A stretch of 64,000 nt of DNA from Larimichthys crocea (Eukaryota; Chordata; Actinopteri; Sciaenidae). Below are positions 49,392 through 60,569 of the stretch, piece by piece. The stretch's first letter is position 1; every line of letters begins with the position of its first letter. The notes below the pieces were generated by a model. It ran no database searches. It was given only the letters and a program-made list of their open reading frames with translations, and was not told where the DNA came from. The stretch covers positions 12,511,711-12,575,710 of the forward strand of contig NC_040022.1 in assembly GCF_000972845.2 (NCBI RefSeq). Direction: 5' to 3'. Position numbers and translations under genes: made by a program.

Positions 49392-50830
49392 CATGAACCC
49401 TGGGTAAGGTAGGTACCTGGGTATGTTTACCCTGCACCCATGAGTTAAAAAACACAATGGGTTGTTCAGATATAACAGCCCTTCCTTCACAAGGACTCTC
49501 ATGGCTTCAACGACTTTTTCATTTTAGTCTGTTTATTGCATAGTTACACATTTTGTAACAGTATAAATGGATGACTATAGAAATCTGTGGAGAAGAGTTT
49601 GTTTTCTTTCTTTTTCCCCCTTACATGTGAGGGGCGGGGTTAGATGAGGCAGGTGTCCTGTGTTTTCTACCACAAAGGTTATGAATACTATCTTATAATA
49701 ACGCTGGGTTATTGTCTGTTTAAAAAAAACTTACATGTAACTATTTGTTACTGATTTTTAATAGTACATTTGTCACTTACAGCTTTGACTGTCAACTTTT
49801 AAAACTCCAGCTTCTTGTCAAAATGAACACTTTATTTCAGTCATGTAAAAAAAAAACATGAACACTTGGTAAAAATGTACCCAAACGTACCTGTGTACAT
49901 TTACCCAGCACCATGAGTAATAACAATAAAGACAATGTGCTGTTCAGATATGGCAACTCTTTCTTGACTACATCTCAGAGTAGAGCTCCTTATGACACCT
50001 CCATTTTTGTATTTTTCCGTTTTGTTTATTGTATAATTACACATTTTGTAGCGTTATAAATGGATGAAACCAGTGGAGAAGAGTACACCAATGGTTTGGC
50101 TTGGTTTCGTTCAGCGGGTTAAATCGTTTGTTGATGTTTTGTCTTTTTGAAAAATAGTTAATAAATAGTATTCTTATATTCATTTGGGGGTTATTTATGA
50201 TTTGTGACTGTTGCAGCTCTTTTTAAACTCACGTCACTGTTTGTTACTGATTGGTAATAAGTTTCCACTTTTTTAGATTTGAATATCACTTTTAATGATT
50301 GAGTCACATTTCAGCCACTGAAACTAAAAACTGATCCTGATTGGGCCTAACTACTTTTACTCAGCAACCATGAGTACGCTCAAGACTGTCAGTTGTTCAG
50401 ATATAGCAACATATATTTTTTTGACTACATCTCAGAGCAGAGGTGACGTTCATGACACCTCAACAACTTTTCCGATAAACATTTATTATAAAATTATAAA
50501 TTTAGCATACATGTATCTGAATAAATGGACAAGCATAGAATCCTATGGAAAGAGTTTGGGTTTTTCTTTCTTTCCCCCCTTACATGTGAGGGGCGTTTTC
50601 AATGAGCTGGCTAATGTTCATCTGTCATGTCTTTTCTATACAAAGGTTATGAAAATATTTTAAAAATGGGCTGTTAAGTGTTTCTTACATTTCTTATTAT
50701 TTATGGTTGTTGACTGTTGTAGTTCATTTTAAACTGACATGTCACCATTTGTTAGTGATTACAGTTTTAAATTTGTGACACTTGAAGGTGAAACTTCAGC
50801 TTCTTGTGTCTGACAGTGAGGCAGAATAAC
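49392..50830 (+). repeat. Diverged tandem triplication, unit about 470 bp
   Basis: Three head-to-tail units start at about 49392, 49857 and 50327. Each unit has in the same order: a TTTAC(C/T)C(T/A)GCA(C/A)CCATGAG-like block, TGTTCAGATAT(A/G)(A/G)CA, a CATCTCAGAG or TCTCATGGC block, TTTATTGTATAATTACACAT or equivalent, AAATGGA(T/C), GAGTTTG..TTTCTTTC, CTTACATGTGAGGGGCG (units 1 and 3), CAAAGGTTATGAA (units 1 and 3), and TTTGTTA(C/G)TGATT. Units 1 and 3 look closer to each other than to unit 2 in the middle blocks. No coding potential. Confidence 0.85.
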
Positions 50831-51143
50831 TACATTTCACTTTGGGTGAATAACACTGACACCATTAACCTAGTACTGTGTCAGTGCTGCAGGTATTTTC
50901 ACCCAAACTGGGTCATTACATGTACGAATGCATCAGAGGACAGTTTAGAACTAAGTTGTTGCAAAACGGCATTTCACAACCGTCAGATGCAATCGTGTCC
51001 TCAGCATTAATACATTTACAACAACAATTAAACTGTTAGGATGACAAGGAAAACAGATAACAAGAGAAATATCAGGATATATTAGAGCATAATTAGCGTC
51101 TATCAGACCAAACCCGATCGCAGTGAAAAATAAAAGTGTGTGT

Positions 51144-51174
<31 letters not shown>

Positions 51175-52159
51175 CTGGAAGGAGGGAGGGAAATGAATAA
51201 GGCCTTTTCTTACAGCAGAGCCCAGATCAGAGCTCCTAACTATGGGATTTGGTGCTGTTGCCTTTCTCCCCCGGGAGGGAGTAATTAGGTTAGGGAGGAC
51301 AACTGCCGCATTGTTTTAACAGAGGAGGGATTGTGCAGGCCAAAGTCCCACCAGCAACATGCTTCCCTCACAACAAAAATGCCAAACGGATTCTGCGACG
51401 CTCGGACACACATCCACACACACACACACACACACACACGCATTGCACACACACACAGAGAGAGAAACTTTTTTTGGGGTTTCCTCTGTTAAAGTTTCGC
51501 ACAGAGAGTAAAAACTGAGCTTTTTATGCAGAGGCTTTTTGGTACTGTGTGTATCCTATGAAATGTCAAATATAGTCCAACAGTGTCAGATATCCTCTCG
51601 TGTTGTTGCAGTTGTGGGATTCTGGCTCTTTGTGGGACTCGGTTCCCTTTAGTGTAACTGCGTCTACTCTCTCCTGTATCCAGAGGCTTGGCACCACGCA
51701 CCGCTCCTAACTAGTATAATATGGTTATGATGCATTTGCATTCCTTCCAATCCCCTAGGAAATACAATACGCCTATATCGTCTGTTTTAATCACGGTCTG
51801 CTTCCAAGGAAAGTAAGAGGAGAATACAAACAGCCACAGCTATAAAGAGGCTTTCTCAAATATACTTCAAGTTCGTTTAAATACATCCTCTGCTGATTGA
51901 TAGAGAGTAAATCAAACAAATCATGCTGCTCGAAAAAATAAAAGGACGTGGAGTGCTCCCCAGTCTACTGTATTTACAATACACAGACTATGGCCTCTTT
52001 CATTCCCGCCCATTTCCCTCTCTTCTTTCCCTCTTCTTCTTTTTCTCTTTGTGCTGAATTTCTTTCAACAATCTCTCTGAAGCGAAAAGAGAAAAAGAAT
52101 TCTGCCGTCGTCTCACTCCTCTACATCTTTCTCAAGGCCTTCAGCTGCTTCACGTATTA
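50831..52159. other. Intron 1 sequence with candidate regulatory stretches
   Basis: (GT)n at 51136-51174 and (CA)n at 51415-51440. Two stretches look enhancer-like: 51185-51315 (GGGAGTAATTAGGTTAGGGA) and 51710-51930 (AATATGGTTATGATGCATTT, CTGTTTTAATCACGGTCTGC, GAGTAAATCAAACAAATC). No exon was seen. Confidence 0.45.
51710..51930. other. Candidate conserved non-coding element (intron 1)
   Basis: About 220 bases of complex AT-leaning sequence with ATGCATTTGCAT-like, TTTAATCACGG and ATTGATAGAGAG words, between low-complexity flanks. Unproven. Confidence 0.35.
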
Positions 52160-53739
52160 AAAAAAAAAAACCCATAATATGCACCTCTGCATACCCGCCC
52201 ACACCATCCCTATTCACTTCATCGTAAATCTCCACAGCCTGGCTGCAATATACAGTCAATTTGTGGTCCCCTTATGAGTGCTAACTCTAGTTTGGAAATG
52301 TTTCTATTCAGGTGTGCAGATGGAGAGGAAAAACAAGGCAGGGGGATTTCAAAAAAATCCAAAAAATAACATGATGAATAGAGTAAATGTGTGTGAATTG
52401 ATATGTGACTCCAGCAGACAGGTCCATAAGGCCTACAGGAGTCTTTCTCCACCGCAGCTTGACACAGGTGGCCGAGATGATTGCGCCTTATTCCAGATGA
52501 TGACCATAATGAGCCTGGTTTGAGTTTCACGTGGGGCTTTTTCTCGAGACGTTGACGTGCACGCCAAAGAGACTGACAGCGGCTCAGACAGGCGACCGCT
52601 CTCTGGGTGCCTCGGTGTCTCCGTAAGAACGGGAGCTGCACAAAAGAGGAGCGCCGAGCGCTGTTTCTCCGTCACAGTGGTTGCAGGCGATCACATCACG
52701 ACAAGAGCTCCTGTAAGACTTGAACTCAGAGACGTCTTCATAACAGGAGAGCGGCGTGGAAGTTAATTTCTAAACTGTCACAAAGAGTGTTTGAGGAGCA
52801 GACACTGTCCCACTGCATGAACTCTGCAGGTAAAATTTAATCTGGCCCATCTGCATTTTATATTTTAGCAGTGACATGAAATCCTCATCCTGCACTGAAT
52901 TTTCCACTCAAATATACAACTTTCCATGTAACGCATACTAATCCTGCAGCTATTTCTCTGAGCCTAAACAGAGCAGAAAGTTTATATCTGAATTCCCTTG
53001 CAGAGTACGGCACAGCTGTAGTCAGGATAGTAGTTACTGGCTGGCGGGGGCCAAAAGGAGAAGCCACAGAGTTGTGTTTGAGTCTAACCCTGAGCCCTGC
53101 TTGGCCTCTGTCTCTTCCACTCAACTCTACTGTACTCTGATCCTGGCTTTTTAGTTCAACAAGGGTCTATTTGACTATACTGTACTCTGCTTCACTGTCA
53201 AGGGGGTCTCAAACAGCCCCGGGCCTGCTGCACCAGCCAGCAAACACAAGTCACAAGAAGCATAGAGCGCGCACTCATACCCAACACATACACAGACACT
53301 TCCACACAAACAGAGTCAGTTAATAACACACAAACTCCCGCCCTCCAGCCCTGTTTGCTCACAGCTGCCAGGCCTCCTCAGAGTTCATCTGAGGTAAAGA
53401 TATGTTATATTATGCAACCGAGTATAGATTTTCCACCCTTGGCCCCGTGCCAACTTCCTGCTCCAAAGAGCAAGATCTAGCGCTTTGTTCCCTGGGGTGA
53501 CAGCTATTCCTTGCCGGACAGGGTGGCCGAATTAGATACACAGACAGAAACAGAGAGGAAAGGTAACAGGAAGAAATGAAAGGGAACACGAGCGAGCGTG
53601 CAAGTAAGCAGGCGCGCGAGAGAGGACGAAGAAAGGAAAGAAGAAAGGCAGCAAAGCTCGCAGCTCTGACGTCCTAACACTGCTGTGTCTTTCTTTGTCT
53701 CTAACTTCAAATCCTCCTTCCCCATCTAAACTCTGTCTT
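52160..53739. other. Intron 1 sequence, no gene seen
   Basis: 52160-52290 (CCCATAATATGCACCTC, GCTGCAATATACAGTC) is complex. The 140-codon minus-strand frame at 52219-52641 is not repeat-driven but matches no domain and has no flanking acceptor/donor logic that I could defend. Confidence 0.5.
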
Positions 53740-54370
53740 TTTCCCCGGCTCTTGAAATCAGGTCACAACTGTTTTCATTACTGTTTGACTTGCGGGTTCA
53801 TAAGCCTCCAAGCGTCAACGTTCCTCCACCCACCCCCAAGACAGGAAAAGATTTTCCCTCCAACATTAACCCTATAAATGCCTATTAGGGCCAATCACAA
53901 GCTTTAAGCCATGTGTGTGAGAGAAAGAGAATAAAAGCAGATCTCCAGAGTCCATGCTTAGTTGAAGTCATGGATACAATCATAGCTGGGCTCATAATCT
54001 TATCTGCTAAAGAGCCAACGTGGATTATACTCCATGCGTGGTCACTGTTTTCATCTCCTGTGCTAGATCAGCACATCCAGGACTCTCTACTTGGAACTGT
54101 TTTGCCCGTGCTACAGCAGCATGAGGTAATGTAGCGTGATGATGAAAGAAAGCCTCGGGAAATTTGAGGTACAATCAACGAGCCAATCAATGCCTCTTTA
54201 TCCCTCGTCCGCTTAAAGGAAAGCCAAAGAAGCGGTGAAAAGCTAATGAATGCTATAACATCATCGGATGGCGTCACCGCGTGATGTCATCCCCTGACAA
54301 ATGAACAATCCCCAACATCACTGTCACTTCCTAATTAACTGCGGCCCAATTAAGTCTTTGTCCTTTGTGT
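53740..54370. other. Strong candidate conserved non-coding element (intron 1)
   Basis: More than 600 bases with almost no simple repeat. Words include GGGCCAATCACAAGCTTTAA, GCTCATAATCTTATCTGC, AAGCTAATGAATGCTATAAC, CCTAATTAACTGCGGCCCAA and CAATTAAGTCTTTGTCC. CCGCGTGATGTCATCCCC at 54278-54295 resembles a CRE/AP-1 half. This is the most enhancer-like stretch in intron 1 by eye. Conservation must be tested. Confidence 0.42.
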
Positions 54371-55108
54371 CCAAATGATTGCGCCTCTCCAGGCTTCACC
54401 AGGTGTGCAGAGATGTTTATGTTGCCTGGTAATAAAAGGATGGATGGATGGTTGGAACATGGGAGGGGGCATAGATGAATTGTTGAGTGTGTTTTGCTGG
54501 CTTCCTGTATCAGTTATTCCCAACCAGGGGGATTCATGCCCCAGGAGGTACTTCTGCAGTTGCCAGGGGCAACATGAAAAAGATTGGAGAGTAGCTCAAC
54601 TAATTAGAAAAAAACAAAAAAAACACAATATAATTTAAAGAGAAAAAAATCCAAGCAGTAACACCTGGACACAAAGTGTCATCATTTAAAGGGTGTGAAC
54701 ATTAGTTAGCAAGCTGAAATGGTTAAAGGTAATGACAGTAACAGTCAACTCAACAGTTATTAGTAACAACTGCATGAAAATAGTTAGCTGAAAGATTGGC
54801 TAATGGTGAAATAGTTAGCTGAAATTATTAGCTAAAGAGCTCAAACTGTTAGCTGAAGTACATGTCAAACTGTTGAAGGGTTAAGTTGCATATAATTAGC
54901 TCAAATTAAAAATAAAAAAATAATATAAAATATAATAAAAATAATATAAAAAATAATAGTTAGCTATTAGAATAGCTAGATTTAACACAAGAGTGTTGAG
55001 TAACAATTTAGATCTTATTAAAAATCTATTCAAATAAACAGTTGGAACACGTTAGGTGAGATCATTGAACACTGAGTTCATCTGACATGGCTGGGTTTTT
55101 TTTTTTAG

Positions 55109-55110
<2 letters not shown>
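54371..55110. other. Intron 1 sequence with hAT-like end and TTAGCTGAA-type short repeats
   Basis: 54513-54590 carries CAGTTATTCCCAACCAGGGG and CCCCAGGAGGTACTTCTGC, resembling one terminus of the hAT-like MITE family. 54699-54980 contains irregularly spaced TTAGCTGAA, TTAGCTAAA and GTTAGCT words, a degenerate tandem array. 54905-54960 is (ATAATAAA)-like. Confidence 0.6.

Positions 55111-55155
<45 letters not shown>
55111..55155. repeat. (CA)n microsatellite
   Basis: About twenty-two uninterrupted CA units. Confidence 0.98.
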
Positions 55156-55157
<2 letters not shown>

Positions 55158-56212
55158 TACCAGTTATACTGGGTGTTTTTTTTAAGAATGCACACCTGTG
55201 CCTCATGTGATTAAGGACGTGCAGGTGTGTTATGCATGAGGCAGCGCAAAATATAGCTTGTGCACAGATAGCTTGGCTTACATTCCAACAGATGCATTGT
55301 AAAGTCTGAATGCACAGAGGGTTTGTTTCTGAATGGGTAGATCTATTGTGGCTGCAGCTTCTGTCTTATTCACATGTATGCATGCACCATATTTTTTTGG
55401 TTTGTTTCTGGCATAGTGAGTGCGTGTGTGAGAGACTGACTGAGATGGAAAGACAGCCTGGGGAAGCTTGTGAAGAGAAGGCTGCAGAGTGAAACGGTGC
55501 TCAGATTTCATCCAGATTAATCTGGAAGCTTTGTAATGAGGGGTCTACTGTATATATTTAGCCAGTGCAGTGAGATGTAGGTCAGACAGACAGGCAGGAC
55601 AGGCCAAACAACATGCCCAGATTGCCCACACTGAAGTGACCTTGAGTGGGCTGTCAATGATCCGCAACAACAACTCTCTATCTATTCCTGTTGACCTGTG
55701 ACAGACCGATATTACATGTTACTTGTTTTGCTCCATACGACCATACGTCCCTGTTTGTGGATCTTGGAAAGTCGATATCATACAGCTTGTCTTTACGGAA
55801 ACGTTACTTGTTGATTAAGAAAGAAAGAACAGAGAATGAATTATTGTCAACGTTCTCTCCGTGTGTTGATACTGGCATTGGTTCAAATGTATTCAATGCA
55901 AGAACAAAGCACACTCAGACACATCTCTCAGTCTGTCTTCTGCAGCACTAGACGCTGAACAAAATTAACTAAACACTGCAAAATGTACCACAATTGTTCA
56001 CTTTACAATCCGTAATGTGACTTTATTGACTGCAATCCTTTATAGCAATGACAGTTTTGTGCTACCGGCCTCACCCCTCGCAGCTTTGGGGTAAATAAAT
56101 AACTGCTATTAATTTTGCAAGCACGTGACAGATAATATCAGATTAACACAGCTGAGCTGCTTGTATGAGTCTATTGTTCCATGTTTTTTTTTTCTTTAGT
56201 GTCTCTCATCGC
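55156..56212. other. Intron 1 sequence, no gene seen
   Basis: Ordinary sequence with a TTTTTTTTTC run at 56186-56195. Open frames below 90 codons without domains. Confidence 0.65.
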
Positions 56213-56660
56213 TCGGTTTGAGCATGGACTGTATAAAACATGGACGTAGTTTCTGTGACGTCACCCACAGGTTTCTGAAGCTCGTGTGGTGGCTCTGGCT
56301 ACCACTATCTTGCAAAGGCAAAGAGGTGGAGTGTGGGTGGGCCTGGTTGCTCAAACAAGCCACCTCTGATGACACCCACCTGTCAATCAAAGCGTCCACG
56401 CTCTTAATCCTGCATAACTTTAAGCCTTAATATAATGTGAACAGGTGAGGGAAATTAGCTATAGAGACCAAAACTGTTTTTTGTACCAGGCTGTAAACAT
56501 GTTTATTTCTGCTGTGAAGTTGGACATTTGGACATGGGGACTTATGGAGACTGACTCACTTCTGGAGCCAGCCTCAAGTGGACATTCAAGGAATTGCAGT
56601 TTTTGGCACTTCCACACTGGCTTCACTTCACAGACACAGAGGTTGTCGCTTTGATGTAAG
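56213..56660 (+). mobile_element. Teleost dispersed repeat (GACTGTATAAAACATGGACG type)
   Basis: Begins near GAGCATGGACTGTATAAAAC and runs through TTCTGTGACGTCACCCACAG, CACCTGTCAATCAAAGCGTC, GGACTTATGGAGACTGACTC and AGCCAGCCTCAAGTGGACAT to GACACAGAGGTTGTCGC. The last 130 bases match the reverse complement of 17715-17830. This wording is widespread in percomorph intergenic DNA. It carries a TATA-like box and a consensus CRE (TGACGTCA at 56257-56264). Confidence 0.75.
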
Positions 56661-57531
56661 GTGCATACGTACCAGCAGGATTTTGTGACATCACAATGAA
56701 CCTAGGAGCCAATCATTGCTCGGTGAAGGAGGAGGGACTTGATGCTGTTTTATGTTTTTTTTTACATGGCTACTGAACTTTTAGTGAAAAAGACATATCC
56801 GGTGTGACTGTTTTCATCCAAATCATTGTCTTCAGACAACTGTGGCTCTTCACAGACAGACTCATCAATCCAAAATGATATGCCACTTTACATTTCAAAG
56901 CTTTTTCGCCCTCGAAGCCTGCTCCAGTGTAATCCAAGCGTGACGGAAATGGTGCCTTAACAAATCACAGACACTCTCGCAGATATAAGATCTATTCAAA
57001 ACAAACTGAAGCCCAGAAGGAGGAGGAAGAAATATGTGTATGCTTCATGGTGTATCAGTATAAACCTAAGGCGCCACGCCCTCTTTCTCATATACAAACG
57101 CTGTAGATTTCTCCCACTCTGCCTCATTCTTTCACACACACACACACGCACACACACACCACTTGTGTGTCACCACAAACACCTTCTCCTCAGATTGGTT
57201 GTTACAATGTTCCAAATATCTGCATAATGGCAGCACTGTTATTTAGATTTATGACTCAAAATTCAGAGGAAAGAACACGCTGTACTAACTCTGACAAAGC
57301 TCTCAAATATTCACCATGTAGTTCTGTTTTGCCCTCATGGTTCGGTCGGGTAAAGGCACACTTTGTCTTGGTGGTTTCTAAATTGAGACAGCCCTCCTCC
57401 TTCATACACACTACACTCTACCCCCACCACCACCACCACCCCCAGCCCTCTTCCCTTTCTCTGCTCTCATATTGTACACTAAGTATTTTGTGTTCCTCTG
57501 TATATTCTAGCTCAATTATGTAATTTAGCAC

Positions 57532-57533
<2 letters not shown>
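56661..57533. other. Intron 1 sequence, no gene seen
   Basis: Short interrupted (CA)n at 57133-57158 and a (CCA)n/(CAC)n run at 57421-57440. No exon recognised. Confidence 0.6.
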
Positions 57534-57566
<33 letters not shown>

Positions 57567-57575
57567 TGTGTGCGT
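57534..57575. repeat. (GT)n microsatellite
   Basis: Perfect GT array ending in TTTGTGTGTGCGTG. It abuts the X-box at 57581. Confidence 0.96.
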
Positions 57576-57580
57576 GTTCA

Positions 57581-57594
57581 GTAGCCATGGCAAC
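57581..57594. promoter_or_regulatory. RFX X-box match
   Basis: GTAGCCATGGCAAC fits the X-box consensus GTNRCC(N0-3)RGYAAC at every fixed position, with a two-base spacer. RFX factors bind such sites in ciliary and neural genes. Whether it is used here is unknown. Confidence 0.5.
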
Positions 57595-57736
57595 AGCACA
57601 ACATATCAGCGACCACAGAACCGCGCTGGGGCCACTGGCACTGCCAGCGTTGTGCCAAAGACTAATCCATGCCAGAGGTGACATGAGTGAAGGAAAAGTG
57701 AGGCGGGTGGAGACAACATGACACACACATGCTAAA

Positions 57737-57737
<1 letters not shown>
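57595..57737. other. Complex sequence next to the X-box
   Basis: GC-balanced, repeat-free stretch with the palindrome CTGGCACTGCCAG at 57636-57648 and GTGCCAAAG beyond it. Together with the X-box it may form a small regulatory element squeezed between two microsatellites. Confidence 0.35.

Positions 57738-57782
<45 letters not shown>
57738..57782. repeat. (CA)n microsatellite
   Basis: About twenty-two perfect CA units, complementary to the (GT)n array at 57534-57575. Confidence 0.98.
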
Positions 57783-57783
<1 letters not shown>

Positions 57784-57879
57784 AGCACACCATTACTCTC
57801 TCCTCTCTCCTCTCACTCCTCGCCTTCCTTTTAAAACACAAGCGCACACACTGGATATCCTCCCATTCTTCTTGGCTGG

Positions 57880-58760
57880 AGCCTCCCATGGCAGTAGCAG
57901 TAGGAATCCATTCTCCACGGATGCTGGGACAGCTGTGCTGATACTGAATGAGACACAGTTGGTTTGTGCCTCTCTCTGCATGCAGCGCGAGATAAAAACT
58001 ACATGCTACTTAATTCAAATCTATATCCACCGCTGCCAAAAAGGAGCCCGGCTCATCTCGTCTTTGTCTTCGCCACCAAAGAGAGCTCTGAATTTTTTTG
58101 TGAGACCAAAAAACGTAAAATCGTTCCTGCTGACGCACGGTGGCCCCCCTCGGCCACCAGCTGATAATGAAAGCAGAAAATGTATATCAATCGTCATAGA
58201 AACCTTCACAACCCCCTCTGTTGTATGCTTAGGATGAATCATCTATGATACTGGAGCTGCAACGATAACAAAAAGCGAACATCTGAGGCTGGTTTTAGGC
58301 CGGTGACCTTTGTTGGCAGCGAAGGAAGGAGGACACAAACACAGAAAAAATGCCACCTCAGATGAGCCAAGAGTGCAACGTGTAAAACATTTAAGATCTT
58401 TTAATGATGCTGGTTGTTCCAGTGGATTGGCCTGTAACCGGCTGCGTGGCGTGAATGAATAAGTAAAAAGGAACACGGTGTCCCAGGCAAAGCGTCTGGC
58501 ATTATGACCTCCTGGTGTCCCGTGATGAACGGGGGAAAGGATCCGGCGCTGCCTGCGCAGCACAAAACAGCAGCGCGGCCAATCAGGGGACTCCGATTTC
58601 AAACCCTTCTACTCCCAGCCTGTCTTCCCCTCTTACACGTGTGCACACACAACTCAGTTACAAGCGAGCACAATAGATCAGCCCTACCTGTCAATCAAAT
58701 GCACTATGAGTTCATTCTTCTGTCTGCCGGCCAAAAAGCAGAGTGCTTTACTGGCTGCCG
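57880..58760. other. Intron 1 sequence, possibly regulatory
   Basis: Long run of complex sequence without simple repeats. It includes GATGAATCATCTATGATACT, GGTGACCTTTGTTGGC (a nuclear-receptor-like GGTGACCTTTG) and GGCATTATGACCTCCTGG. No exon recognised; a 121-codon frame at 57872-58237 and a 119-codon frame at 58243-58602 show no domain. Confidence 0.35.
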
Positions 58761-59714
58761 GGGTCACGAGAACCTAAATTAAACTTCTCCTTGCTGGCAT
58801 TGCTGCAGCTGAGTATATAGAATTAAGACAAATGTTTAAGTTTGTATGCAACTGAAGCAGAACCAGCAGTGATACTTAAAGTTAGGCCTATCTGAGAGCA
58901 GCTTTTAACTCCTCACAATGTGACTTTGGTGCCTGCTTTTTAGAAAAAGAATAAAGGTGAGACGCAGTCGCCTGGAAACTGGCATCCGGGCTAATCCAGC
59001 GCTAACCACGAAGAACACCTCAACCAGAGGTTTGAGCTGTGCGTTTTGCATGTACGGTGCATGCGCACGCATGTCGGCGTGTCTTTAATTCTGAAAAAAA
59101 TCCAACGTTTTTCTGTTTATTCAGACTGCGGTTCCATCAGATTTTAATCGTCCGAACAGCTGTTCCAACTCATTTTGCAGGCCTTGGGAAGAGACAGAGA
59201 GGGGGAGGGAGAGGGAGAGGAAGGGGTAAGGGCCACCTCACCAAATATGTGTGAATTTAAAATTAAATGCTTGAAAGTCCTGACACTGATTACACTCATT
59301 TAATCACATGCTTCCCCTCCTCTCCTCTCTCTTTATATACCGCTTTGATATTTTCAGTGAAAACAGCTCTCTGATAAGGAGGACGAGGACTCTGCTGGTG
59401 ACGTAAGAAAAACATAATCCATCCTCATATAGAGCCGAGAAACAAAGTCTGGGAGGAGGACGGAGCCATGCGTCATGTGACCCGAAACACTGAGGTGACT
59501 TTAAACTAAAAAAAAGAAAAACAGAACCCCAGAACAGGATGGGTCCACACTGTTCGTCAGGGAGGTCGGGAAAAATGACCTGCCCGATAATTAGCCTGCA
59601 CTGAGGCTGATGGGAAGCTGAGGCCTGAAGGGGAAAAGTTCAGCGCCAGTTCTGGTCTTAAATTGATTTAAATTATAATTTAACTGACTTTTTCAAATGT
59701 AGGCTGATGTTTTA
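58761..59714. other. Intron 1 sequence, no gene seen
   Basis: GA-rich patch at 59188-59228 and otherwise ordinary sequence. Confidence 0.6.
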
Positions 59715-60262
59715 TATGGAAGCCCTTAGCGGTCAAACATTCCTATATTTTATTTCCTCTGATTTCTCATTAATTTCATCTGTTTTCTTGAGATCTTGAG
59801 TTATTTATGTCATTATCTCGAAATAACAAATGTTGTTATCCCGAGATGACGGGACACATTTTTTCGTGAGATCTCGAGATAACAAGACTGTGTTTTCCCT
59901 GAGATAACAACAAAATTAATATGAGAGCTAAAGATAATGAATCAAACAGGATCACCTGAGATTTCCATCACGCAGGTCACGCCGTGCTGATGATGATTCA
60001 TATACTTTTTCTCCTTTTGACATTGTAACACTGACTGACGTTTCTGGCATTGATACAATATACTATCCTTTTGTTTTCTCGATATCTCGTATTAGTTATT
60101 CTGATATCTCGAGAAAAAAATTATTCCATTATTTCAGGATAACAACATTTTTTATTTGGAGATAATGACCTAAATAACTTGATGAAATGAAATGAACTCA
60201 TTATCATGGAAAAAAAAGAATAAATAAAATGTACCAATGCATGACTGCTTAGGGCTTCTGTA
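59715..60262. mobile_element. Complete TA-flanked MITE with long inverted ends (548 bp)
   Basis: The left end TATGGAAGCCCTTAGCGGTC and the reverse complement of the right end, TACAGAAGCCCTAAGCAGTC, match at 17 of 20 positions. The similarity extends to about 40 bases (both continue to ACATTTTATTT-like sequence). TA at each outer edge fits Tc1/mariner-type target duplication. The interior holds inverted copies of a palindromic ATCTCGAGAT/GATAACAA motif on both sides (59806-59900 and 60080-60150). No transposase coding. Confidence 0.85.
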
Positions 60263-60419
60263 TTTATTTATTTTTAATTATTTAATTTTTTTGGTCAGGA
60301 CGGTAATATTTGTGACGTCATTCACTGCTGCACCAAAAAGTACGATCTGATATTTGTTGTGCAATCATTTGATTTTTTTTCTATTTTTTAAGATTTTGCA
60401 GTGTGACTGCAACAAAAAA

Positions 60420-60462
<43 letters not shown>
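60420..60462. repeat. (GAAA)n microsatellite
   Basis: About ten GAAA units following an A run. Confidence 0.97.
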
Positions 60463-60530
60463 GAGAACAAGTGTGTCCGGTGAGACCAGACTGCAAAAAC
60501 ACACACAAAGAGAAAAATGCAACTTTTCAT

Positions 60531-60531
<1 letters not shown>

Positions 60532-60565
<34 letters not shown>
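60532..60565. repeat. (GT)n microsatellite
   Basis: Seventeen GT units. Confidence 0.98.
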
Positions 60566-60569
<4 letters not shown>

